Part shown: one piece after another, positions 20,701 through 30,500 of the stretch | Position numbering within the stretch: the first letter of the stretch is position 1 | Layout of the letters: the number at the start of each line of letters is the position of its first letter | Origin: Sphaerolaimus hirsutus | Taxonomy: Eukaryota > Nematoda > Chromadorea > Monhysterida > Sphaerolaimidae | Assembly (NCBI GenBank): GCA_964036195.1 | Contig: OZ038453.1 | Coordinates: 9,749,469-9,813,468 of the forward strand | Reading direction: 5' to 3' | DNA length: 64,000 nucleotides | Made by a program: the position numbers and the translations under genes | The notes under the pieces: model-generated | What the model was told of the DNA's origin: nothing | Seen by the model: only the letters and a program-made list of their open reading frames with translations | Database searches by the model: none

Positions 20701-21710
20701 CCTTTTAGGTAATGTCTTGACAATTTTTGAAAAAAAGCGAAAAAAGCGCGTTTTTTTAAAAAAAGCGGGGCCGTTAAAAAAAGCGCTTTTTTCCATCCCT
20801 AGTTGCGGGGGTTCAATATATAGGCATAGAAGGTAGGAAAAGGAGAAAAGTCGCTAAAAGTAGGTGAAAAATGGCTAAAAATGGGTATTTAAGGACATAT
20901 AGTACTCAAAATAGCTGAAAATAGGCACTTAGACGCATAAACTAGTGATTTTGGAGGTGAAAATCTTTATAAAGGTATGAAAAATAGCGATTTTGAGCGA
21001 AAATTGGGGTATAGTTTCTCAAAAATCGCTCCAGATACAGATAGCTGGCCGATTTGGGGGGGGATTTGGGGGATAGTAGTCCACAATTTTGCCTCCGGGA
21101 TACATAGATAACTGAGCGGCCTCCGGGATAGATAGATAGCTGGGTGGTTTGGGGGGGTTACCCCCCCCCCCCCAACCCCCTCCCTTTCCTACCCCCTGAA
21201 CCCGCTTGCTTAAACATTGACTGCTCAGTTGACGACAGTTTTCATCAACATGTTGTGAGCGAATAAAATATAGGATAAAATATCGAGTACATTTGCATGT
21301 CGAAAAAACATCTAATAGACGAAAAGACTGTGAAAAAAATTATCCCAACTAGTGGTGGAAAAATTTTTTTTAACCTTATCTTTAAAAAAGACATCTGTTT
21401 AAAAAGACATTTAAAAAACACTTCTCACCCCTAACCCCAACCCCCCATCCCCAGATGCAGCCCCGAGCAGTGTCTCGAGCGGGTGCAAGCCCGCCGCCGC
21501 GCTGAAGAATGTCGCAGCGACAGCAACAAATCCAGCGGCGGCGGCGTGTCGCTGCACTACCTGCAGCAGCTGCACGACGCCTACGAAAGCTGGGCCGCGT
21601 CCCAATTTGAAAGTTTAAAAGTGGATAATGTGGTTGTGATTGATGCTAGTAGAGGGATTGAGGAGGTTGCTAAGAGGTTGGAAGAAGTTGTTGTGGACTT
21701 GGTGGTATGA
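17745..21710 (+). CDS. dnk: Deoxyribonucleoside kinase (dCK/TK2/dNK family), four exons
   Basis: Phosphorylates deoxynucleosides in the salvage pathway. Exons: 17745-17952, 18338-18471, 19598-19776, 21455-21710. All are GT-AG with matching phases; total 777 nt, 258 residues, the usual size (human dCK 260). Motifs: P-loop GNIGCGKST at 28-36, EPVALWRNV near 58 (substrate-site glutamate), NMLDAFYSDTKKYAFVMQ, PVLWAHERT with the ER pair near 121, VVVYLRCSPEQCLERV, and the lid ARRRAEE, then SLHYLQQLHDAYESW. The arginine-rich, acid-free first 20 residues before a second methionine (17805) resemble a mitochondrial targeting peptide, as in TK2. Starting at 17805 would give a cytosolic form. Introns 2 and 3 contain hAT-like and other repeats. 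Family assignment is firm; substrate preference cannot be read from the sequence. Confidence 0.94.
18509..19200. mobile_element. hAT-like TAGGGATGG element in kinase intron 2
   Basis: The ends are TAGGGATGGCC and GGCCGTCCCTA, followed by runs of aaaaaggttttt / ttttaaaaaaacc. The flanks are GGCCGCAC (18501-18508) and GGCCACAC (19201-19208), an 8-bp target duplication with one mismatch. TAGGGATG ends resemble those of Ac-type hAT elements. No transposase. The middle (about 18600-19080) is single-copy-like and matches the middle of the copies at 20110 and 23162. Confidence 0.8.
19203..19413. repeat. Hairpin MITE, CACACTAGTTGACAC family
   Basis: The ends are ccacacacactagttgacat and gtgtcaactagtgtgtggg, with a second inverted pair inside (gtctgcgtcaactcagattt / aaatctgagttgacacagac). 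Other copies: 31390-31605, 39308-39516, 43529-43738, 45610-45818, 49846-50059, 62310-62528; a related shorter element is at 52129-52345. About 210 bp, no coding capacity, sitting directly against the preceding hAT-like element. Confidence 0.85.
20000..21180. repeat. CTATC-type element in kinase intron 3, split by a hAT-like insertion
   Basis: The left part (20030-20109) has gggatagatagctaaaaa. The right part (20802-21170) has the full series aaaagtcgctaaaagtaggt, gcgattttgagcgaaaattg, ctccagatacagatagctgg and a poly-G/poly-C hairpin. The insertion between them (20110-20801) is a hAT-like element with an exact target duplication. Confidence 0.7.
20110..20801. mobile_element. hAT-like element with AAGCGCTTTT array
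   Basis: The ends are TAGGGATGGCAAGCGC and GCGCTTTTTTCCATCCCTA. The exact octamer GTTGCGGG flanks it on both sides (20102-20109 and 20802-20809). About 100 bp at each end is a palindromic AAGCGC/TTTTTAAAAA array; the 450-bp centre is shared with 23162-24509. No transposase. It lies in kinase intron 3. Confidence 0.9.
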
Positions 21711-21869
21711 CGAAGTGGGAGATGATTTATTTCTGTTGTAGATTGATGTTGTTAATTTTGATTAGGTTTTTGTTCACCCCTTGAAATGTAATTTCACTTT
21801 CAAAGCTTTACGTTGATTCTCAGTTTTGAATGCTCATTTGTGTTTTCTTTTTTTTGTAATTAGTTACTG

Positions 21870-22294
21870 CAGGGCCGTATCCAGGGGGGGGCGGGGGGGG
21901 GCTGCTACCCCCCCCCCCCGGGGCGAAACCAGAAAGTGACCGGAAAATGCGACTTTTTCAACGTCAGCGTAAAAATTTTTGCGCGCAAGCGCGCATTCTT
22001 CACCAGACATTAAGGTATTATCATCAGATTTGCTCCATGTGGCCGCAAATCGTTGTAAATACACTCAATGTTGTGCTTTTTGCTGTTTTGTATGTATATT
22101 TACATACATATACAGCGTTCCATGGCGCTGACGCCAACGCCAATAGCGCCATGGCGTGGCGCCTACTAATGGCGCCAGCGCCATTCCGCCACTATTTAGC
22201 TGAAATTTTAGGGGAGGGGCTGAGCCCCCCCCCCCCTCGCCGGCCTCCGTAAACAAGCAGCCCCCCCCGCTCAAAAATCCTGGATACGTCCCTG
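21870..22294. mobile_element. Non-autonomous hAT-like element, CAGGGCCGTATCC family
   Basis: The ends are CAGGGCCGTATCCAGG and GGATACGTCCCTG. The exact octamer AGTTACTG flanks it (21862-21869 and 22295-22302). Colinear with the copies at 3337 and 4644. It lies about 160 bp after the kinase stop codon and may fall in its 3' UTR. Confidence 0.92.
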
Positions 22295-22302
22295 AGTTAC
22301 TG

Positions 22303-22796
22303 TAATGAATAATATAACTATTAGAAGATAATGAAAGAAACGTTTTTTACCCACCCTATTTAGAAAAAACAACAACATTTTTTAAAGCTGAGTCAAAATA
22401 TGTGAAATAATCTGATGAAAAAGTACCCTAAATTTTGGCTGTCGTTTTTTAATTATTTTATGCTTTATTTAAAAAAATGTTTACAAACTCTTTATAAAAT
22501 TATGGCATTACTTTCTCAGATGTGTTTCAATTGCTGAATTTAAAAGCCGTAAAACTATCAACTCAGGTTTTTTGTATTGATCAAATTTCCGTATTTCAAG
22601 TATCTGTATAGATAATCTGCATAACAGCACGCATTTCAATGTGTAATTAACAACAAATGAACAACAAAAATGTTTTAAGAATATAAAAAGATTTCGATAC
22701 TTTATAATCTGAATATTTTTTCCAATTTGTTGATATTTATTAGCCTTTACCCCTTTCATCATACAAAAGTTAAATTCGAAAACAGGAAAAGACCTG
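22303..22796. other. No gene recognised
   Basis: AT-rich DNA downstream of the kinase. Open frames are short and without recognisable motifs. A left end of the CTG-GTGCCAATCCC family follows at about 22797-22910 and lacks its right end. Confidence 0.5.
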
Positions 22797-22939
22797 GTGC
22801 CAATCCCAGACCATGTAATGTGTACAGTGAAGTTTCGAATGTCATGCAAAGTGTGAATTGTTATGACAAATGTAAAGTAAAGTGCCAATTTTCATGCAAA
22901 CTTCAGTAATAAAATTTTTTGTTTTGATTGACATTTTAC

Positions 22940-23110
22940 TGGTGATGGAAAAGCGCCAGGAAAAATGGCGCCAATGGCACCATGGCGCCATTTAAAATAA
23001 TGGCGCCGGGCGCGCAATGGCGCCACGGCGCCATCTGAAAAAATAGCGCCAGGCGCCAAAGGGCGCCAGAAACAATGGCGCCGGGCGCCAAAATGGCGCC
23101 AAGTATAAAA
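22940..23110. repeat. GGCGCC palindrome array
   Basis: About 20 copies of the self-complementary word GGCGCC, many as atggcgccgggcgccaaaat. A second array is at 25415-25562, and the same word fills the middle of the CAGGGCCGTATCC elements. No clean ends or target duplication found. Confidence 0.7.
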
Positions 23111-23161
23111 GTCAATTTTCAGTATGTATATCGTAACAGAAGCATTTATAAATAGTACAGC

Positions 23162-24509
23162 TAGGGATGGAAAAAAGCGCTTTTTTTTAACGACCCCGCT
23201 TTTTTTTAAAAAAAAGCGCTTTTTTAAAAAAAACGCGCTTTTTTCGCTTTTTTTCAAAAAATGTCAAGATGGTACCTAAAAAATTCCCAAATAGGGTTCT
23301 GAGTCAATATATACAGGTATATCAGACAAGTGGTAGTACTTGTGATGATATATAGCCATAGAATGGCTGTGTAATCATGAGATAGCATTATAAGTCCTAA
23401 TCTCTGCCACAAAAATCCAATTTTATGTTGACTCGTTATGTATATCGCTGTTTGTGTATGTTTCATGACTTCTAGTGAAGTTAGGCATGGAATAGTGCTT
23501 AAATAACGTTGTAAGAGAAGGCTAATGCATGACAGTGATGTTACTCTCTGTAGAAGTATGTGGGAGCACATTGGCTGGATATTATGTACTAGACTGACAT
23601 ATCACAACTTATTATTACATGATACCATGGAGGAATAGGAGCAATGGCACTAAAAATGCCACAAAACAAATGAAAACTACCACCAATGGCAATTTGCATG
23701 TGAAATTGCGCGCTCACGCGCGAAAAAATTACAAAATACCTAGTGCACAAGTACAAAATTTTTTGCCAGCGCTTTTTTTAAAAAAAAAGCGCTGGGACTA
23801 GGGTGTCAAAAAAAATTTTTTACGGAAAACGGAAACAGAAAAAAAATTTTAGCGGCCGGAAAACGGAACGGAAAACGGAAAAAAATTTGCACTTGGCGGA
23901 AAACGGAAACGGAAAAAAATTTTCAGTGGCCGGAAAACGGAAAAAGGGGCCGGAAAAACGGAAACGGAAAAATGAAATTTGCATGGAAATGGAAAAATTT
24001 GCTGAAATTTTGCCAGAAAATGGATAAAATTTGCTGAAAATTTGCTGTAATTGGTAAAAATTTGCTGAAAATTTGCTGGGAACAGAAAAAATTTACATAA
24101 TTGACAATCTGCATGAATTTTTTCCCAGTTTGGATGGAACAAAAAACAGAAAGTTGAGCCAAAAAAGGTAAAATGAGGCAGAAAAACAGAAAATTGAGGC
24201 GGAAAACGAAAAAAAGGCAGAAAATCTGGAAATTGAGCCGGAAAACGGAAAAAAAGCGGAAAAACTGAAATTTTAGCCGGAAAACAGAAAATGAGCCGGA
24301 AAAATGGAAACGGTAAAAAAAGTGGCCGGAAAACGGAACGGAAAACGGAAAAAAAATTTCAGCAGCCAGAAAACGGAATGGAAAATGGAAAAAATTTGCC
24401 TGCGGAAAACGGAAATTTGACACCCTAGCTGGGGCCCTTGCGCTTTTTTTTAAAAAAAAGCGGCGTTTTAAAAAAAATAAGCGCTTGAAAAAAGCGCTGG
24501 CCATCCCTA
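23162..24509. mobile_element. hAT-like AAGCGCTTTT element with a nested second hAT-like element
   Basis: The ends are TAGGGATGGAAAAAAGCGC and GCGCTGGCCATCCCTA. The exact octamer AGTACAGC flanks it (23154-23161 and 24510-24517). The central single-copy-like part matches 20180-20700 in inverted order. Its right arm is interrupted by the CGGAAAA element at 23799-24427. No transposase. Confidence 0.9.
23799..24427. mobile_element. hAT-like CGGAAAA element
   Basis: The ends are TAGGGTGTCAAA and TTTGACACCCTA. The flanks are GCTGGGAC (23791-23798) and GCTGGGGC (24428-24435), one mismatch in eight. The interior is arrays of cggaaaacggaaa on both sides of a degenerate aaaatttgctgaaaatttgc core. The phenylalanine-rich minus-strand frame over it is an artefact of the array. 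Confidence 0.82.
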
Positions 24510-24530
24510 AGTACAGCACATAGTGTTAAT

Positions 24531-24836
24531 TATAATAAGGAGTCTGCACTGCGGGGTTGGGGGTTAAGGCTTGGGGGTCACCCCCTCAAATCGCCCTGCG
24601 ATATTTCTATCCCAGAAGGCATTCACCTATTTATCTATGTATACCGGATGCGAATTGTTTGAACGATATCCCCTCTTCTTCTGCCTTCTTTACCTTGAAA
24701 AGGCCGATAAATATATTGAACCCCCCATAACTCCCACCACAATTTTCAGCTATCTAACCCTGCGGAGGAGCAATTTGCTATCGATCCAACCCCTGAGAGG
24801 TTCAAAATCTAGAACACCATTAACTATCTAGAGTCA
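24531..24836. repeat. CTATC-type element, diverged copy
   Basis: Shows ccccctcaaatcgccctgcg, ttcacctatttatctatgta, ttcagctatctaaccctgcg and a terminal cgatccaacccctgagaggt, the layout of the family, but with many differences. The ends were not fixed. Confidence 0.45.
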
Positions 24837-24839
24837 ACT

Positions 24840-26220
24840 TACCCCCTTACCCTTACGTAACACCTTTCATTTAACATAGCATTTGAGGCGTCCACTTCTA
24901 AAATACGATATTGCTAAATTTCAAAAATTCGGTTGAGCATTCTTCTTTTCGCTATGTGGCATCAAAAATTGTTCGGTGGAAGCGCTCAGAGTGCTGCGAG
25001 GCACCACTGGCACTTACATTAAACTAGTTTGGAATTCTTGGAATCTAGCCAATTCCCATACACTTTTTCCAGTGCGGGGATAAAAGTTCCCCAGCCGAAA
25101 TTATTATCAATTATCCAAGAAATTGAAACTTAAATACTTTTTAAAATTGAGAAAATACCTAGAACTGGTTCCGCATAATTTTCACTTTAAAAAAATTTTC
25201 AACCACATTTGTCCGTTTTTTTAAAGTATCACACAATGAAAAGTAATACGTTATGTGAATTAAGTTATGGTTATGTAAATGAAGTCAATTAGGCCACACT
25301 TTCTGAAAATTATATTTACAACATAAAGTAGATGAACTATATAAAGTAAATGCTTTATGTTCAAATAGGTAACATTATGCAGTTTGGACATGGCAAAACT
25401 GTTATTTTTACCACATATTGGCGCCTTTTCTGGCGCCATCGAAAACAATGGCGCCGGGCGCCAGCGAAAATTGGCGCCAATCGCCAAGGGCGCCATGGCG
25501 ACAGTTGAAATAATGGCGCCAGGCGCCAGAGAAAAGGGCGCCAAGCGCCAATGGCGCCATTTAATCATTACATTTTACATGACATTTGACACTTTACAGT
25601 GCCTGGAATTGCCCCCTACATGCATACCGAAGGTGTGCAAACATTTCAAAAACTAAGTGACTTGTTTGTGCATTGTGTATTACACTAATCTGGGTGGCGT
25701 TTGTACGCTGCGGACCGCAATTTTAGTGCCAAGAATTTTACAGCGACCCTGAAAAATTGAATTCCATCAATGGGTGGGATAGTGCGCAAACGTTTTCTAA
25801 AAATGGATAAACTAATGTCTATTTCTGATATGCACATTTTTGTGCGCTCATAATCTCAGTTTGCCTCATCAATCATCTAAATGAATTCACTGAAACTTGT
25901 CATTAATTGAAAAATTTGAATTTTTCTTCATGCGAAATCAACGCCTTTAACATTCAGATCACTATCAATTTATTGAAGCGTCAATCACCCATAGAATTCG
26001 CAGTGAAGCGTAAATACATTACATACTGCCGGTACATCTTTTTAATTTTAAATTGACAAATACCGAAATAAGCTGTTGTTTGCAGCTTCGTTTCCCCGTG
26101 TTTGCATTGCCCAATTTCACTTGGCTTTTTCAAATGGCTCTATATGCTGCGTCTCCCGTATGTAAATACATCACAAATACCTATGTATTTAAGCACCGAA
26201 TTTTATTTACCAAAAAAAGA
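24840..26220. other. Intergenic, one GGCGCC array, no gene recognised
   Basis: AT-rich unique-looking DNA. A GGCGCC array at 25415-25562 is the only structured part. Frames here are under 105 codons and lack recognisable motifs. Confidence 0.45.
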
Positions 26221-26262
26221 AATGTCTAGTTTTCTATGGCTTTTGATCAGAGAATGATAGAT

Positions 26263-26579
26263 TTACTCGCTTATCGTTTCCCCACTGATAGCCACTGCAC
26301 CTGGGGGCTGTAGCAGACCCTGTAAAATACCCTGCAAAATGGCAAACGTACGTTTGCCATTTTACATGGCATTTTACACGACCGTTGACGCCTTGCATGA
26401 CGTTCGCCATTTTACAGGGCATTTCACAGGGCCTGGGATTGGCACCTGGCCGCATTTCCAATCCTCTACCACATTCCAAAGTCGAAACTTCCCGCCGCCG
26501 TTCCGAAAACAGCTCGTCCGGTGTATTTATCTCATCCAGCTGCAACTGCAGCCGGCAGCCGCCCAGAAACAATGTGCCG
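26263..26579 (-). CDS. C-terminal exon(s) of an unrecognised protein, split by an introner-like element
   Basis: Minus strand. An acceptor after tttgcag at 26580 opens a GC-rich frame reading GTLFLGGCRLQLQLDEINTP to CGRGLEMRP (26579-26446). It is followed by a 145-bp element (26445-26301) that starts GTGCC and ends in CAG. Removing it joins the phases exactly and adds GAVAISGETISE before a TAA at 26263-26265. Without removal the element adds its own lysine/cysteine read-through. The upstream exons and function are unknown; the charged, hydrophobic-rich sequence gives no family. The coding call rests on composition, splice borders and phase agreement. Confidence 0.5.
26304..26445 (-). mobile_element. 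Introner-like CWG element
   Basis: Read on the minus strand it starts GTGCCAATCCCAGGCCCTG and ends in CTACAGCCCC, with CAG on both sides (target duplication at 26446-26448 and 26301-26303). The interior is words such as aaaatgccatgtaaaatggc and their inverted complements. It sits exactly between two in-phase coding pieces, so it would be spliced as a 145-bp GT-AG intron ending in the duplicated CAG. Confidence 0.7.
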
Positions 26580-26746
26580 CTGCAATTTGGGGGGGGGTAA
26601 ACGGTGGCCGGGCGGCACTGATGCAACGGCAGGTTGACTGACTGACTGCGGGGGAATGGGTAGTGCAGCGCCGCTGAGCCACTTACTACGCTGTGGGGAG
26701 GAGGTGGGAGCGGCGCCTTGGTGTGGGATGTGAGGGTTGCCACCTG

Positions 26747-26869
26747 GGGGCAGTCCCAAGCCCTGTAAAGTGTAAAGTAAAATGTCATGTGAAATGTCAT
26801 GCAATGTTCTGTAATAAAATCTTTTTTGTTGACACTGAAGTCTACACTTTACAGGGCTCGGGACAGCCC
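26747..26869. mobile_element. CWG-targeting element, GGGGCAGTCCC ends
   Basis: The ends are GGGGCAGTCCCAAGCCC and GGGCTCGGGACAGCCCC, flanked by CTG on both sides (26744-26746 and 26870-26872). Both ends are of the GGGGCAGTCCC type, unlike most copies, which pair GTGCCAGTCCC with GGGACTGCCCC. The interior has the aaaatgtcatgtgaaatgtc words. Confidence 0.65.
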
Positions 26870-27581
26870 CTGGTTGCCATCTGACATCCATACCGTTTTC
26901 TCATCGCTGGCATAGATTTTTTGGGTTAGGTTTTCAGCTGCAGCGTTTTCAGATAGGTCAATCATCATTTCAGCACTAGCAATTGACTTCACGCTTCTCG
27001 TGATTTCTGCCATTTTTTTAGATTTTGGCCTTTCTCAGTAAAGTTTGCTACATTTCTTCGGTCGTTCCATGTTCCCAGGATCCGACTATCACTGGCGCTG
27101 GCCCCATTCCATGGCGTGTTTCAGCTACTATTCGCTACAAACGCGCACTGTAAAATAACAGCGCCTCGCAGCCAAATTTTTACAGGTGCACTGGTGCAGT
27201 AGGTCAAAATGCTCAGGTACAATTGACTTACATGGTAAATAAAAGTACAAAAAACAACATCTATATTCCCATATTTGTGAAAAAAATGTAATTTTCCGCC
27301 CGCGTCACCAGCAGTTTTAGTTTCACAGACGGGAGTTGCATCTATTGCGGCCGTCGACATACCTTACAGTGCGATGACTTTTTTGTGTACTTTAGTTATC
27401 CAAACATCTACGTGCAACCATAGTGTAGAATTGTAAATAGTAACTTTGCTGTTTCAGCGCGCGCACTGTAGTTTTTCAGCGTACCTGCCATTACAAGTGA
27501 TTTTTTATTTTTTTCTGTCGATATCTCGCACCTTGTAATTCCGCCCACGAATCACTACCTTACCCTAAATCCAGTCTCCAG

Positions 27582-30500
27582 ATAATCCACTCTCGCCATG
27601 ACCTTATCCTAGTCGCCTGCACTAATCCATCCGGCCCACCAATCCCCGCAACGTGCGGCGCTCGCGTGCCCAGCCTCGGGGTAGGTAGGCGGGACTTATC
27701 TGGTGCCAATCCCCGACCCTGTAAAATGCTCTGTAAAGTGTCAAATGTCACGCAAAGTGTCAAAAGTCATGTAAAATGTCCTGCAAAATGGCAAATGCTC
27801 TGTAAAATGTAAAATGTCAAGCAAAGTGTTAAAAGTCATGTAAAATGTCATGCAAAGCATCAAAAGTCACGTAAAATGGCCTGCAAAATGGCAACTCGGT
27901 TGCCATTTTGCAGGGCATTTTACATGACTTTTGATGCTTTACATGACATTTTACATGGCATTTTACATGACTTTTCACGCTTTGCATGTCATTTCACAGG
28001 ACACTTTCCACGACTTTCTCCACTTCACACGACACTTGTCACTTTACATGACATTTCCCAGTGTCCGGGACTGGTCCCCCCTAGTCCAACATGGTGGCCG
28101 GGCCGCTGGTGACGGCGACCACGCCGCGCGCCGTCGGCGAGGCGGAATTGCAGCGCGAAAGCGGCGGCATTGAATTCGCCATCGCTGATAGGTACAAGTT
28201 GTGCAGCTGGAGCGAGTATGAAGTTGATGGAAGGGATGAAAAGTACCTCTTCCCGTTGGTTTGATTGGGTTTTTTTTGGTTGTTTTGGGTTTGGGAGTCG
28301 TCCTGGGGCTAGTAAACAAGTCCAGTGAAGTGTCAAGTGCCAAATGTCATGCAAATTTGTCAATGGTAAAAATTTGTACAGCTACCGGAAAACGGAAAGG
28401 TAAAAATCTTTCACTTGCTGGAAACCGGAAAGATGTGAAAATTTTGGCGATTGAAGACAAAATTTCTCCTTAATAAGCGATTACAGCTCGGGCGTAAAAT
28501 TCCAGCGTAAAATTCCATCGCAAAATTGATTACATAAAAGTGGATGATGATACAGGTCTGCAATTTTTCATGGAGAATATGTTTATCAATACCTTCATTG
28601 TGTCCGAGAGTCATCATCCACAGTCACTGCCATTTGATAATAGAAATTCAAAAATTTCCATTTTATGTTGGAATTTTACGCCAGCGGAAGAAAAGTCAAT
28701 TCTACGCCAGGTGATTGCATGCAATGACATAGCGTAGAATTGATTTTTCTTCAGCTGGCGTAAAATTCCAACGTAAAATATAAATTTTTGAATTTCTATT
28801 ATCAAATGGCAGTGACTGTGGATGATGACTCTCGGACACAATGAAGGTATTGATAAACATATTCTCCATGAAAAATTGCAGACCTGTATCATCATCCACT
28901 TTTATGTAATCAATTTTGCGATGGAATTTTACGCTGGAATTTTACGCCCGAGCTGTAATCGTAGCATAAGTGAAAAAAACCGAAAACGAAAAATGGCAAG
29001 TTGACACCATAATCACCAATACATCCATTAAAAAAAAATTTCAGCTGTCCAGAGGAACTGGATTGTTGCGGGCGGGTGTGCTGCGACCCGGCACCATTCA
29101 TGCCGCTGTGGTGAGTTACTTTTTCATAGTGATGTACTGGGAATCCTCGAATAAATGCCCGGGGGAGTTATGGTATTTCTTTTAATAGAAGAGCGCCGTT
29201 CTATATATTTTTTTCTTTTCAATTGTTCTACCTGCCGTTCTATTGGATGCTGCCATTTCATTTATTTCATGGCTGGAAAAAGTGTCAAAACCTGCCGTTC
29301 TATTGGCGGTGTTGTTCTATTTTAGGTATGCCGTTCTATTAGAATAAATAAGATATTATTTTACCAGACTTCATTGACCATGGAATTATCAAAGGGAAAA
29401 GTTTATTTCGGCTGAATATTCAGAGAAACGTGTGACCGATTTACTGTATGAATTGGGTTCCAATAACTGCATTAGTTAATCAATAATCAAGTAGGAATTC
29501 AATGAAACAATCAATGGAGCACATATTAGTGAAAATAGACTGCAAGATGATAAAAACTGAGTAAAATACTCGAATAATCCCTTAAAAAAACCCCTTAACA
29601 ACCCCCCCTTCCTATTGAATACACGACGAAAGCCCCCAGCGTATAACTCCCCCCGCTGTGGTGGGCACGAACGAATATTACCGTACATACTCGGATAACC
29701 TCGAAGAGACTCGAGACTATTCGAGGGGGGGATAATTCAAGGAGGGAATTATTTTTCCGTAAAAAAATTGAAGCATGTTTCTAACTAACGTGAAATTTTT
29801 GTCCGAATTGGATGCAAAAGCTTTATCATATTTCTAAGGGGGGGTTATTCCAGGGGGGAATTATTTTTTATACACTCGTCTAAATGGGGGAAAGTATTCA
29901 AGGGGAGGAATTTTTCAAGCCGGGGGAATTATCCGAGTATATGCGGCATTTCAATTTAAGTACTCAAACTAAAACTTCAATACTTGACCCCCTTCGACCC
30001 CGTCTGCAGGCTTTGGCTACTGCTGCTTTTATTGTTACTGCTGCTTTTGTGCATTTGCTGCGGCCTGGCTGCTTACATCTGGTACAAGTGCCGCAAGAAG
30101 GTCGTCAAAACTGTGGAAGGTCGGTGGTTTAGTTTGTGCAGATTTTGAGGCACACTTTGCGAAAATCCGAGTGTCTTGATCGAAATGAATTTATTATTGT
30201 CGTTCAGTAAACTATTGATTGAACCATTCAATTATAATAATCGCTGGTAAATGTTTCGTCTCAATATTTCGAAACTTCACCTCACCACCAACATTTAATC
30301 ACACCCGCATGAACGCACGTCCACACAAGTCTTTCTACTTACCTGCAACATTCGCATGCGAACCCGAAAAGTCCCCTCGATCAAACCCCCAAAAATAACA
30401 ACCCGCAACCCCCAGCCCACTCAACATCCACCCAACCGCACTACACCCGACTGCCGGGCACGGGAATGTGTCCCCCCTCCCTGGCCGCGCGCACCGGTGA

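Noticed and set aside
26234-26800. One uninterrupted 188-codon minus-strand gene
   Set aside because: The frame joins a real exon to read-through of two CWG elements. The better model splices the first element out.
27121-27360. Minus-strand frame MSTAAIDATPVCETK
   Set aside because: No acceptor or donor in a fitting phase and no neighbour exon; the composition is partly exon-like but support is too thin.
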